Assembly (NCBI GenBank): GCA_910586095.1
Contig: CAJUHQ010000029.1
Location: forward strand, 1 to 31,389
Direction of reading: 5' to 3'
Origin: an uncultured Lachnospiraceae bacterium
GTDB lineage: Bacteria > Bacillota > Clostridia > Lachnospirales > Lachnospiraceae
Length of the DNA stretch: 31,389 bases
Shown: positions 16,529 through 23,991 of the stretch, piece after piece
How the letters are laid out: every line of letters begins with the position of its first letter
How positions within the stretch are numbered: the stretch's first letter is position 1
The notes under the pieces: generated by a model
The model's input: the letters and a program-made list of their open reading frames with translations, nothing else
Databases searched by the model: none
What the model was told of the DNA's origin: nothing
Made by a program: the position numbers and the translations under genes

Positions 16529-17929
16529 ATGAGAAGTATGCAGGCGCAATCAAACTCTCTAGCAATTATAGATGTACACGCAAGAGAGATTTTGGACTCG
16601 CGTGGAAATCCCACAGTAGAAACAGTCGTGACTGTAGAAGGTGGGTATAAAGGTATGGCAAGTGTACCTTCAGGGGCAAGTACTGGCAAATTTGAAGCTG
16701 TCGAACTGCGCGATGGAGAAATGCGTTATATGGGCCTTGGAGTACAAAAAGCAGTCAATAACGTCAATACAAAGATCAAAGACAAATTGTTGGGAATGAA
16801 TGTATGTTGTCAAAAAATGATTGATCATATTTTAGTTGACACGGACGGTACAGACAACAAGGGAAATCTAGGTGCCAATGCAACATTAAGCGTATCGATG
16901 GCGGCAGCGCGCGCAGCGGCAAATGCCCTTGGAATCCCTTTGTATCGATATCTAGGCGGCGTAAAAACAGATCGGCTCCCTGTTCCCATGATGAATATAC
17001 TCAATGGAGGAAGACATGCTACAAATACTGTGGATTTTCAGGAATTTATGATTATGCCAGTGGCAGCAGCAAACTTTCGAGAAGCATTGCGAATCTGTGC
17101 AGAAATTTATCATAATCTGAAAAAAATTTGTCAGAAAAAGGGTCTGTCAACAGGTGTTGGAGATGAAGGCGGCTTTGCACCAGATCTTCCAGATGCCTTT
17201 GCTGTATTAGATTTAATTGTCGAAGCAATAAAAGCTGCGGGATATGTGCCAGGTCAGGAAGTGAAAATTGCCTTAGACGTAGCGGCATCTGAACTTTATA
17301 ATGAGGAAGATGGCAAATACTATTTTGTTGGTGAGACAGAACTGCGCCGTCGCAAATCAATGGGAAACAACAGTGAGGTATGTGCATGTTATGAGGCTGG
17401 CAAAACACCTATCGCAGAAGAAAACGAGTCTGTCATCAGCCGCACCACAGAAGAAATGATTGCATACTATGAACAACTAATTGATCGTTATCCTATTATA
17501 TCCATCGAGGACGGATTAGCAGAGGATGACTGGGATGGATGGGCTGAATTGACAAAACACATTGGAGATAAAGTACAACTTGTAGGAGATGATCTATTTG
17601 TCACAAACACAAAACGGCTTGATGCAGGTATCAAGAAAAAAGTAGCCAATGCTATTTTAGTAAAAGTGAATCAAATTGGTACAGTAAGTGAAGCAATTGA
17701 AGCCGTAGAAATGGCACAACACAATGCTTACAAAGCTGTCATTAGCCATCGAAGTGGTGAGACAGAAGATTCCTTTATTGCAGATCTCGCTGTGGCGATG
17801 AACGCAGGACAGATTAAAACAGGAGCTCCTTGCCGGAGTGACAGAGTAGCAAAATATAACCAACTGTTGCGAATCGAAGAAGAAATTGATCTAGTTTCTA
17901 AATATTTAGATCCTTTTAATAAAATATAA
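16529..17929 (+). CDS. eno: Enolase with an internal insertion
   Basis: Converts 2-phosphoglycerate to phosphoenolpyruvate. The ATG at 16529 has GGAG eight bases upstream; a TTG at 16505 is in frame but has no ribosome site. The product has 466 residues against about 430 usually. Conserved motifs are REILDSRGNPTVE, PSGASTGKFEAVELRDG, NGGRHATNTVDFQEFMI, GDEGGFAPDL, SIEDGLAEDDWDGW, VGDDLFVTN, ILVKVNQIGT and SHRSGETEDSFIADLAV, so the Mg ligands, the catalytic Lys and the SHRSGE loop are present. About 30 extra residues lie between KYYFVGE and RTTEEMIAYYEQL (roughly 17334-17445), a region that carries ELRRRKSMGNNSEVC and two Cys. This is likely a surface loop rather than damage, since the reading frame and flanks are intact. 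Confidence 0.96.
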   Translation: MRSMQAQSNSLAIIDVHAREILDSRGNPTVETVVTVEGGYKGMASVPSGASTGKFEAVELRDGEMRYMGLGVQKAVNNVNTKIKDKLLGMNVCCQKMIDHILVDTDGTDNKGNLGANATLSVSMAAARAAANALGIPLYRYLGGVKTDRLPVPMMNILNGGRHATNTVDFQEFMIMPVAAANFREALRICAEIYHNLKKICQKKGLSTGVGDEGGFAPDLPDAFAVLDLIVEAIKAAGYVPGQEVKIALDVAASELYNEEDGKYYFVGETELRRRKSMGNNSEVCACYEAGKTPIAEENESVISRTTEEMIAYYEQLIDRYPIISIEDGLAEDDWDGWAELTKHIGDKVQLVGDDLFVTNTKRLDAGIKKKVANAILVKVNQIGTVSEAIEAVEMAQHNAYKAVISHRSGETEDSFIADLAVAMNAGQIKTGAPCRSDRVAKYNQLLRIEEEIDLVSKYLDPFNKI

Positions 17930-17948
17930 TTGTGCTTATTTAGCATAG

Positions 17949-17994
17949 CAAATAGAACAGTTTAGTCTGCAAATTGGCTAAACTGTTCTATTTG
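17949..17994. terminator. Long hairpin after eno
   Basis: A 17-bp perfect stem (17949-17965 with 17978-17994) around a 12-base loop, 20 bases after the enolase stop. The sequence after the stem (TTTTATGC) has only a short T-run. It likely ends the eno transcript. Confidence 0.75.
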
Positions 17995-18154
17995 TTTTAT
18001 GCAAATGAGTATTCAAAGGAGATTTGTTGGTAAAAGCCAATGGGTGCACAAGTACGAAAACGCTTTTCACTGATTGATTTTGCGTTCAAGAGAAATTGTC
18101 ATAACGATTGGAATGAACACAGAAAATTGAAAAGAAATACTTTATGAAAAAATC
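17995..18154. other. Intergenic, nothing recognised
   Basis: Between the eno terminator and the PadR promoter. No ORF with a ribosome site, strong hairpin or repeat was seen. Confidence 0.5.
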
Positions 18155-18183
18155 TTGACATATATAGATGATCTATATATAAT
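18155..18183 (+). promoter_or_regulatory. Consensus sigma-A promoter with PadR-type operator in the spacer
   Basis: TTGACA (18155-18160), 17 bases, TATAAT (18178-18183): both hexamers are perfect. The spacer and the start of the -10 form a perfect palindrome, TATATAGA-TGA-TCTATATA (18161-18168 and 18172-18179). PadR-family repressors usually bind such AT-rich palindromes at their own promoter, so autoregulation is the simplest reading. Confidence 0.8.
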
Positions 18184-18257
18184 GTTTGTAACATCTGAAC
18201 TAAAAGTGAGATTCTCATTTATTACATTTTGTTTGACAAAAAGAAAGGAGTTTATTT

Positions 18258-18590
18258 ATGCCAATAGACAAATCATGGATCTCAGGTAGCACCTCTATGC
18301 TTTTACTGCGTTTGTTAGAAAACAAAGATATGTATGGTTATGAGATGATTGAAACCTTAGAAAAAAAATCAAACAATGTATTTTCACTAAAGGCTGGTAC
18401 ATTGTATCCGTTACTGCACAGCCTAGAGGAAAAAGGATTGTTGACTTCCTATGAAAATGAAGTCAACAAAAAAGTACGCAAATATTATAGCATCACTAAA
18501 GAAGGGCGGCGCTATCTTAAATCCAAAAAAGAAGAGTGGGAAGAGTATCAAACGGCTGTAGCAAATGTACTATGTAGAACTTATGGCTAA
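18258..18590 (+). CDS. PadR-family transcriptional regulator
   Basis: A 110-residue winged-helix DNA-binding protein. PadR features are MLLLRLLENKDMYGYEMIETLE (helix 1-2), FSLKAGTLYPLLHSLEEKGLL (recognition helix) and the wing VRKYYSITKEGRRYL. The C-terminal helix is short, as in the small PadR subgroup. The start has AGGAG seven bases upstream. The promoter has a perfect palindrome between -35 and -10 at which the protein may bind. The gene for a membrane SEDS protein with a PadR-associated N-terminal domain starts 41 bases downstream, presumably in the same operon. The inducer is unknown; in related systems it is often an antibiotic or envelope stress, which would fit the partner gene. Confidence 0.95.
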   Translation: MPIDKSWISGSTSMLLLRLLENKDMYGYEMIETLEKKSNNVFSLKAGTLYPLLHSLEEKGLLTSYENEVNKKVRKYYSITKEGRRYLKSKKEEWEEYQTAVANVLCRTYG

Positions 18591-18631
18591 AACAATGCTA
18601 TCTGTAGTTGAATAGAAATGGAGGTTTATAT

Positions 18632-19960
18632 ATGAAAATCGAAGAATATATAGAAACTCTCACCGATCAAATCCGATGTAAGAAGGCGAGAGCAAGTGTG
18701 GCTTGTGAGATCAAAAATCATATTTTGGATCAGGCACAAGCCTATGAACAGGAAGGTACCACACATGAGGAGGCTTTAGAACAGGCCGTGCGCGAAATGG
18801 GGGACCCTATGGCAGCAGGAGCAGCACTTGATCGTGTACATCGCCCGCAAATTGACTGGCATATGTTAGTCATGACTTTAGTATTTAGTATCGCAGGTTT
18901 TTTAATAATGGCCGCTATGGGCAGTATTCCAGACATTCCAGGTTCGTTTGAACGCCAACTTTTTTATACTTTATTAAGCTTTGGTGTCATTGCTCTAGTA
19001 TTTTTTGCTGATTATCGATTTATTGGCCGTTATGGAATAGGGTTGTATTTAATCATGACTAGTATTTTTTTCATATATGCTAAAATTGCTATGAGAGTCA
19101 ACGGACGTATACCAGGTTTAAATACCATCACATACTTGTATATTCCTGTACTTGCAGGCATATTATACCGTCTTCGCGGCCAACGCAGTAGTGGTATCAT
19201 AAAAGCACTGTTTTTTATTCTTTTCACAGCATTTATATCAATCCAATTTTCAAGCAGCATCTTTGTAGGTGCAAATATAGGAGCCATTTCTATGATTCTA
19301 TTACTTTTTGCAATCATAAAGGGATGGTTTGAAGTGAATAAAAAAAAGACTCTCAAAATGATTGCATTGGGATTTATTGGTTTCTTTTCAGTTTCTATTC
19401 TAACTATACTGCGTTCGCAACATTCCTTTAGATGGGCGCGTCTCATGGCATTTTTGCATCCTTATGAATATAGTGATACTAGGGGATATCCTTATATTCT
19501 TATACGCGAACAACTACTCAATGCAAAAATAATGGGCACTTACAACAATGAAAATACTCTTTCTTTTGTGACAAATAATCTAGAACTTACATTGTTAAAG
19601 ATCGTCTTTACTTATGGAATACTGATTGGCATAGTAGTGATTGTTGCCTTTTTATGCCTTTGTATACATTCTTATAAAGTAGTACAAGCACAAAAAAATC
19701 AACTGGGAATGATGCTCTCTACAGCATGTCTAATCACAATTACCTTTATTTGTATTGAAGGAGTACTTATGAATTTTGGATTATATCCAATCACAACGAT
19801 TCAGTTTCCATTTTTGAGTTATGGAGCAAGTGCAACATTAACCTATGCTGTTCTGATCGGCCTATTAATGAGTTGTCATCACTACGAAAAAGTTATTACG
19901 GATTTTGAAACTCCGTCAAAACCCACGTGGCATCTGGATATCAAGGTAGAAAAACGGTAA
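18632..19960 (+). CDS. SEDS (FtsW/RodA/SpoVE)-type membrane protein with N-terminal DUF1700/HAAS-like domain
   Basis: The ATG at 18632 follows GGAGG at good spacing; an upstream in-frame ATG at 18608 does not. It has 442 residues. The first ~70 form a soluble helical domain (MKIEEYIETLTDQIRCKKAR, HILDQAQAYEQEGTTHEEAL, EMGDPMAAGAALDRVH), typical of proteins encoded beside PadR regulators. About ten membrane helices follow. FLSYGASATLTYAVLIGLLMS matches the C-terminal FtsW/RodA motif, and FLHPYEYSDTRGYPYILIREQL matches the large extracellular loop holding the catalytic Asp (here Asp282). VNGRIPG matches the 'NGa.rWi' region, but the following QPSE motif is not present. Classical SEDS proteins polymerise glycan strands from lipid II; whether this one does is unknown. 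Confidence 0.85.
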   Translation: MKIEEYIETLTDQIRCKKARASVACEIKNHILDQAQAYEQEGTTHEEALEQAVREMGDPMAAGAALDRVHRPQIDWHMLVMTLVFSIAGFLIMAAMGSIPDIPGSFERQLFYTLLSFGVIALVFFADYRFIGRYGIGLYLIMTSIFFIYAKIAMRVNGRIPGLNTITYLYIPVLAGILYRLRGQRSSGIIKALFFILFTAFISIQFSSSIFVGANIGAISMILLLFAIIKGWFEVNKKKTLKMIALGFIGFFSVSILTILRSQHSFRWARLMAFLHPYEYSDTRGYPYILIREQLLNAKIMGTYNNENTLSFVTNNLELTLLKIVFTYGILIGIVVIVAFLCLCIHSYKVVQAQKNQLGMMLSTACLITITFICIEGVLMNFGLYPITTIQFPFLSYGASATLTYAVLIGLLMSCHHYEKVITDFETPSKPTWHLDIKVEKR

Positions 19961-20058
19961 TATTCTTTTATATAGTATAACAATAATATCTGAAAATCAG
20001 ATAATAAAACAATAGAAAAGAAAAATGTAAGAAATTTACATAAATCCTCTAAATAATA

Positions 20059-20085
20059 TAAACAATTCCAAAAATTTGCCGATAT
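20059..20085 (+). promoter_or_regulatory. SigD (sigma-28) type promoter before a non-coding region
   Basis: TAAA at 20059-20062, exactly 15 bases, then GCCGATAT at 20078-20085. This differs from the SigD consensus (TAAA-N15-GCCGATAA) at one base only. Transcription would start near 20092 and enter a hairpin-rich region without a convincing gene. Confidence 0.65.
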
Positions 20086-20091
20086 ATATTA

Positions 20092-20470
20092 TGCGCAGCA
20101 AAATATTAGTTAAAACAGCTATAGGGGATGTGACTCAATACCCTTATATGCCAAACATATGCTTTATAGCTGAGTTAATAATATATTTTCAAAATGGGGT
20201 ATCTGGTGGCTTAGAAAAACATCTAAGTTATGAGATGCCCTATTTTGTTGCATACATTGACAAATTTCGCCGACAACTCAAATTTAAAGTAACAGTTCAG
20301 ACAAGTCTGTCCTGTTACGGCATCCACCCATTAAAAATTGCTGCGCAATGGGGCGGATGCTTGTCACCTAAATGGTATCTTCACGGTCTGCGCAGTAAAT
20401 GCTCAGACCTGTCTGAACTGTTACAATTTAAATACTATTTTCAAAATCCAAACAGAAAAGGGATTACAAG
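20092..20470 (+). ncRNA. Candidate structured RNA with multiple hairpins
   Basis: Downstream of the SigD-type promoter. Paired elements, in order: AGCTATA / TATAGCT (about 20107-20172) enclosing ATATG / CATAT; CAAAATGGGGTATCT with AGATGCCCTATTTTG (about 20190-20246, two mismatches) enclosing CTTAG / CTAAG; GTAACAG / CTGTTAC (20289-20318) enclosing CAGAC / GTCTG; GCATCCACCCATT with AATGGGGCGGATGC (about 20320-20360); GGTCTG / CAGACC (about 20385-20409). The predicted 5' end (TGCGCAGCAA, 20092-20101) is exactly complementary to TTGCTGCGCA at 20338-20347. No ribosome site is present. An RNA function is inferred; a mobile palindromic repeat is the alternative. Confidence 0.45.
20184..20447. repeat. 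Palindromic intergenic repeat with 12-bp flanking direct repeats
   Basis: GTAACAGTTCAGACA (20289-20303) and its exact reverse complement (20410-20424) form a 15-bp inverted repeat extended by TTTAAA on both sides. TATTTTCAAAAT occurs at 20184-20195 and again at 20436-20447, at the outer edges. The layout resembles a small non-autonomous (MITE-like) or interspersed palindromic repeat; no transposase is present. Confidence 0.5.
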
Positions 20471-20498
20471 TTTTATATGATCTAAAAGCATAAAATAG

Positions 20499-20527
20499 TT
20501 GAAATCTGTGCAAAATTATGATAAACT
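20499..20527 (+). promoter_or_regulatory. Sigma-A promoter of secG
   Basis: TTGAAA (20499-20504), 17 bases, TAAACT (20522-20527), about 60 bases before the secG start. Confidence 0.55.
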
Positions 20528-20587
20528 TTCTTTTATTGGTGGGATTTTAACAAACTGCCTACATATCGTTTATGAGGAGGTGTAAAA

Positions 20588-20824
20588 ATGGCCGCATTAC
20601 GAATGGTACTCACAGTGCTTTTAATTATTGTATGTATTATATTTACAACGATTGTCTTAATGCAAGAAGGTAAATCAGCAGGGCTTGGCGCTTTAAATGG
20701 TTCTTCTGAAACATATTGGGGCAAGAACAAGGGACGTTCTATGGAAGGTGCGCTTGTCAAGCTTACCAAGATTTTAGGGATTGTATTTTTGTTGCTTGCA
20801 GTAGTTTTGAATATTAATTTTTGA
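20588..20824 (+). CDS. secG: Preprotein translocase subunit SecG
   Basis: A 78-residue membrane protein, the small stimulatory subunit of the SecYEG channel. It shows two helices (MVLTVLLIIVCIIFTTIVLM and ILGIVFLLLAVVLNI) around the family loop QEGKSAGLGALNGSSETYWGKNKGRS, which is diagnostic. AGGAGGTG lies five bases before the ATG. It is followed by rnr and smpB, the usual secG-rnr-smpB order in Firmicutes, but an intrinsic terminator and a separate upstream region divide it from rnr here. Confidence 0.96.
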   Translation: MAALRMVLTVLLIIVCIIFTTIVLMQEGKSAGLGALNGSSETYWGKNKGRSMEGALVKLTKILGIVFLLLAVVLNINF

Positions 20825-20828
20825 CAAT

Positions 20829-20923
20829 GCAGCGATACATCTATAAAAAGTGCTAGTAGTGATTTGGTTGTATCATCTTGTGATATTCCGTAACTGTTCA
20901 ACGTATGCTACGCACTTTGCTGC
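20829..20923 (+). other. Large stem-loop in the secG-rnr spacer
   Basis: GCAGC (20829-20833) with GCTGC (20919-20923), and AAGTGC-TA-GTAG (20848-20859) with CTACGCACTT (20908-20917), give a stem of about 15 bp with one bulge. Alternatively GATACA (20834-20839) can pair with TGTATC (20869-20874). It starts a few bases after the secG stop and precedes the terminator. It may be a stable 3' end or a processed RNA. Confidence 0.4.
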
Positions 20924-20992
20924 ACATGCATCAGAAAAAAAGTGTATATAATAATAGGAATTATTTTTGTTATATCACTGTGAAGTTCGGGG

Positions 20993-21016
20993 ACACTCTT
21001 GTAAAAGAGTGTTTTT
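20993..21016 (+). terminator. Intrinsic terminator after secG
   Basis: ACACTCTT, loop GTAA, AAGAGTGT and a T-run (20993-21016). It implies that rnr has its own promoter. Confidence 0.85.
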
Positions 21017-21070
21017 TCGATTTGTAAAAAATTTGAGAAAAATATATCAACTGATAAATACAAAGTGCAT

Positions 21071-21113
21071 AGTATATCTACTTTGTAGTATATCTACTTT
21101 GTAGCATATCCAC
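21071..21113 (+). repeat. 16-bp tandem repeat upstream of rnr
   Basis: AGTATATCTACTTTGT occurs twice head to tail (21071-21086, 21087-21102), followed by a partial copy AGCATATCCAC. Each unit holds CTAC-TTT-GTAG across the junction, a small palindrome. A possible promoter (TTGAGA, 16 bases, TAAATA) lies just upstream. It may be repeated operator sites or a slippage product. Confidence 0.55.
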
Positions 21114-21136
21114 AATATAGGGGAGAATATATAAAC

Positions 21137-23281
21137 ATGTCTGATAAGAGAAAAAAAGTAATACTAGATTTGATGGAGGCAGAATTTTATGTACCAATGA
21201 AAGAAAAAGAGTTGGCTGTCATGTTACAAGTCTCCAAGCAAGATAGACCAGAACTGAATCGAATTTTAAATGAACTTTTAGCAGAGGGAAAACTTTCGCT
21301 TACCAAAAAAGGAAAATTTGTCAAAGCAAAGCGTTCAGACAAAGAGCTAATTGGTACATTTATCAGTCACCTAAAGGGATTTGGGTTCGTAGAAATTGAA
21401 GGCAGAGATGAAGATCTTTATATTCCAGAGGATTGTGTCAATGGTGCTTTTCACAAGGATACAGTAAAAGTATCTCTTTTATCAGCACAAAGAGGCAAAC
21501 GACAGGAAGCCCAGGTCATAGAAATTCTAAACAGAGGAACCAAACAAGTGGTTGGAATTTATGACAAAAGCAACAAAAATTATGGTTTTGTTATTCCTGA
21601 TAACACTCGATTTGTCAATGATATTTTTGTGCCAGTAGAGCGCTCAAAGGGGGCAGTATCAGGCCATAAAGTAGTGTGTGAGATCACTGACTATGGCAAA
21701 AACAATAGAAAACCAGAAGGTAAAATTATAGAAATTTTAGGCCATGTCAATGATCCAGGCGTTGACATTATGTCTATTCTCAAAGGATATGAACTTCCAA
21801 TAGAATTCTCAGAAAAAGTAATGCATCAGGCAGAGCGCATACCAAGTGAGATCTCTGATGCAGATACAGTTGGAAGACGTGATCTTCGCGCTATGCAGAT
21901 GGTCACAATTGATGGTGAGGATGCAAAAGATTTAGATGATGCAGTGAGTCTTACAAAAGATCATGATCTTTATCATTTGGGTGTTCATATTGCAGATGTC
22001 ACTAATTATGTACAAGAAAATTCAGCTCTTGACTGGGAGGCAAAGGAGCGTGGAACTAGTGTTTATCTGGTAGATCGTGTGATTCCAATGCTTCCACACA
22101 AACTCTCAAATGGTATCTGTTCTCTAAATCAAGGTGAAGATCGGCTAGCACTAAGTTGTCTGATGGATATCAATCAAGCTGGTGAAGTAGTAAATCATGA
22201 GATTGTAGAATCTGTCATCTGTGTGGATCAACGTATGTCCTACACCAGCGTCAAAAAAATCCTTGAAGATAAAGATGAAATAGAACAAAATATGTATCAA
22301 GCATTTGTTCCTATGTTTGAGGACATGAAAGATCTCGCAACAATTCTTCGTGAAAAGAGAAAAAAGCGTGGTTCTATCGACTTTGATTTTCCAGAAACCA
22401 AGATCATCCTCGATGAGAAGGGGCAACCGCTAGAAATAAAACCCTATGAAAGAAATGTTGCAACTAAAATCATAGAAGATTTTATGTTGATTGCAAATGA
22501 AACTGTGGCACAGCAGTTTTTCTGGATGGAACTGCCATTTATATACAGAACACACGATAATCCCGATCCCGAAAAAATCAATAAGCTTAGTACCTTTATT
22601 AGAAACTTTGGATACTCTATCAAAAACAAACAAGAAGAGATTCATCCCAAAGAATTGCAGAAACTTCTTGTGCGGATTGAGGATACTCCCGAGGAAGCTT
22701 TAATTAGCAGATTGACTCTTCGGAGTATGAAGCAGGCAAAATATACAATAGATTGTACTGGACATTTTGGTCTTGCCTGTCAATACTATTGTCATTTTAC
22801 GTCTCCTATCAGGCGTTATCCTGACCTACAGATTCATCGCATTATCAAAGAGCAACTCCGTGGCAAATTAAATGAAAAGCGCATTGGACATTATAATGAG
22901 TTATTGCCTGAAGTGACCAAACATGCATCAGAAATGGAACGGCGTGCACAGGAAGCAGAGCGCGAAACAGACAAACTTAAAAAGGTCGAATATATGGAAC
23001 AACATATTGGTGAAACTTTTGAAGGTGTCATTTCTTCGATTACAGCATGGGGAATATATGTAGAACTTCCCAATACGATAGAAGGCATGATTCATGTATC
23101 CATGCTTCCAGGAGACTATTTTTATTATGATGAGGAAACCTATGAAATGGTAGGACAGGCCACAGATATTCGATATAAGCTTGGGCAGACTCTAAAGGTT
23201 CAGGTACATGACACAGACAAAATATCACGAACAATTGATTTTATTATCCCACAGGAATGGGAAGAAGAAGAACTAGGTTGA
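21137..23281 (+). CDS. rnr: Ribonuclease R
   Basis: A 714-residue processive 3'-5' exoribonuclease that degrades structured RNA and, with SmpB-tmRNA, aids clearance of defective mRNAs. Domain order is typical: N-terminal helix-turn-helix (~1-65), two cold-shock OB domains (~70-220, ELIGTFISHLKGFGFVEI and VVGIYDKSNKNYGFVIPD), catalytic RNB domain (~245-580), and a C-terminal S1 domain (~635-710, GETFEGVISSITAWGIYVEL). The active-site cluster IDGEDAKDLDDAV places acidic residues at Asp259, Asp265, Asp267 and Asp268. YRTHDNPDPEKI and HFTSPIRRYPDL are also diagnostic. The start has GGGGAG eleven bases upstream, a somewhat long spacing. smpB follows 72 bases later. Confidence 0.97.
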   Translation: MSDKRKKVILDLMEAEFYVPMKEKELAVMLQVSKQDRPELNRILNELLAEGKLSLTKKGKFVKAKRSDKELIGTFISHLKGFGFVEIEGRDEDLYIPEDCVNGAFHKDTVKVSLLSAQRGKRQEAQVIEILNRGTKQVVGIYDKSNKNYGFVIPDNTRFVNDIFVPVERSKGAVSGHKVVCEITDYGKNNRKPEGKIIEILGHVNDPGVDIMSILKGYELPIEFSEKVMHQAERIPSEISDADTVGRRDLRAMQMVTIDGEDAKDLDDAVSLTKDHDLYHLGVHIADVTNYVQENSALDWEAKERGTSVYLVDRVIPMLPHKLSNGICSLNQGEDRLALSCLMDINQAGEVVNHEIVESVICVDQRMSYTSVKKILEDKDEIEQNMYQAFVPMFEDMKDLATILREKRKKRGSIDFDFPETKIILDEKGQPLEIKPYERNVATKIIEDFMLIANETVAQQFFWMELPFIYRTHDNPDPEKINKLSTFIRNFGYSIKNKQEEIHPKELQKLLVRIEDTPEEALISRLTLRSMKQAKYTIDCTGHFGLACQYYCHFTSPIRRYPDLQIHRIIKEQLRGKLNEKRIGHYNELLPEVTKHASEMERRAQEAERETDKLKKVEYMEQHIGETFEGVISSITAWGIYVELPNTIEGMIHVSMLPGDYFYYDEETYEMVGQATDIRYKLGQTLKVQVHDTDKISRTIDFIIPQEWEEEELG

Positions 23282-23353
23282 TAGCAATGCTGACGCGCTA
23301 TGTATTTACACATCTACATTGCAAGCCGTTGGCAGTATGGAGGATTATAAATT

Positions 23354-23824
23354 ATGGCCAAAAATGAAACAATGAAATTGGTAGCTAACAATAAAAAAGC
23401 ATACCATGACTACTTTATAGAGGAAAAATATGAGTGTGGTATTGTACTTCATGGTACAGAAGTGAAGTCGCTGCGTTTAGGTAAATGCAGCATTAAAGAA
23501 GCGTTTATACGTATTGAGGGGGGAGAAGTATTTGTATATGGCATGCATATTTCTCCTTATGAGAAAGGAAATATTTTTAACAAGGACCCACTTCGTATCA
23601 AGAAACTTCTTATGCACAAACAAGAGATTAACAAACTTCTAGGCAAAATAAAAGAAAAGGGATATACACTTGTCCCACTACAAGTGTATTTTTCCCGTGG
23701 TAAGGCCAAAATAGAAATCGGTCTTGCCCGTGGTAAAAAACTTTATGATAAACGCGAGGATATTGCAAAAAAGGATGCCAGACGTGAATCACAACGTGAG
23801 TTTAAAGTAAAGAATTTGTACTAA
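23354..23824 (+). CDS. smpB: SsrA (tmRNA)-binding protein SmpB
   Basis: A 156-residue partner of tmRNA in trans-translation, which rescues stalled ribosomes and tags the nascent chain. The family motifs NKKAYHDYFIEEKYECGIVL, GTEVKSLRLGKCSIKEAFIRI, PYEKGNIFNKDPLR, KLLMHKQEINKLLGKIKEKG, SRGKAKIEIGLARGKKLYDK and the basic tail KKDARRESQREFKVKNL are all present, and length is normal. GGAGG is ten bases upstream. It is downstream of rnr as in most Firmicutes. The tmRNA gene itself is not in this window: only 167 bases separate smpB from the next gene. Confidence 0.98.
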   Translation: MAKNETMKLVANNKKAYHDYFIEEKYECGIVLHGTEVKSLRLGKCSIKEAFIRIEGGEVFVYGMHISPYEKGNIFNKDPLRIKKLLMHKQEINKLLGKIKEKGYTLVPLQVYFSRGKAKIEIGLARGKKLYDKREDIAKKDARRESQREFKVKNLY

Positions 23825-23991
23825 TTTTGCAGAATATTCCTATCACTAGGAAATATTGACTGACTAAATCTTGATAATAGTGAAGATATAACAGGAATTA
23901 AAATTCACTAAAACTGTCTCGAATTCCATATCGCATTTTTGGAAAGTGTGTTATGATAGACATATCTGAAAAGAAATGAGGTGAACAGAGA

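Noticed and set aside
20076..20480. 134-codon open frame on the plus strand
   Set aside because: It starts inside the SigD-type -10 box, has no ribosome site, and runs straight through strong palindromes; the protein has no recognisable features. Treated as non-coding.
21071..21113. CRISPR-like array
   Set aside because: The units are adjacent without spacers and number only two and a half: a simple tandem repeat.
23825..23991. tmRNA (ssrA) gene after smpB
   Set aside because: The gap is 167 bases, too short for tmRNA, and no tRNA-like end was seen. It holds only a weak AT-rich hairpin near 23832-23856.
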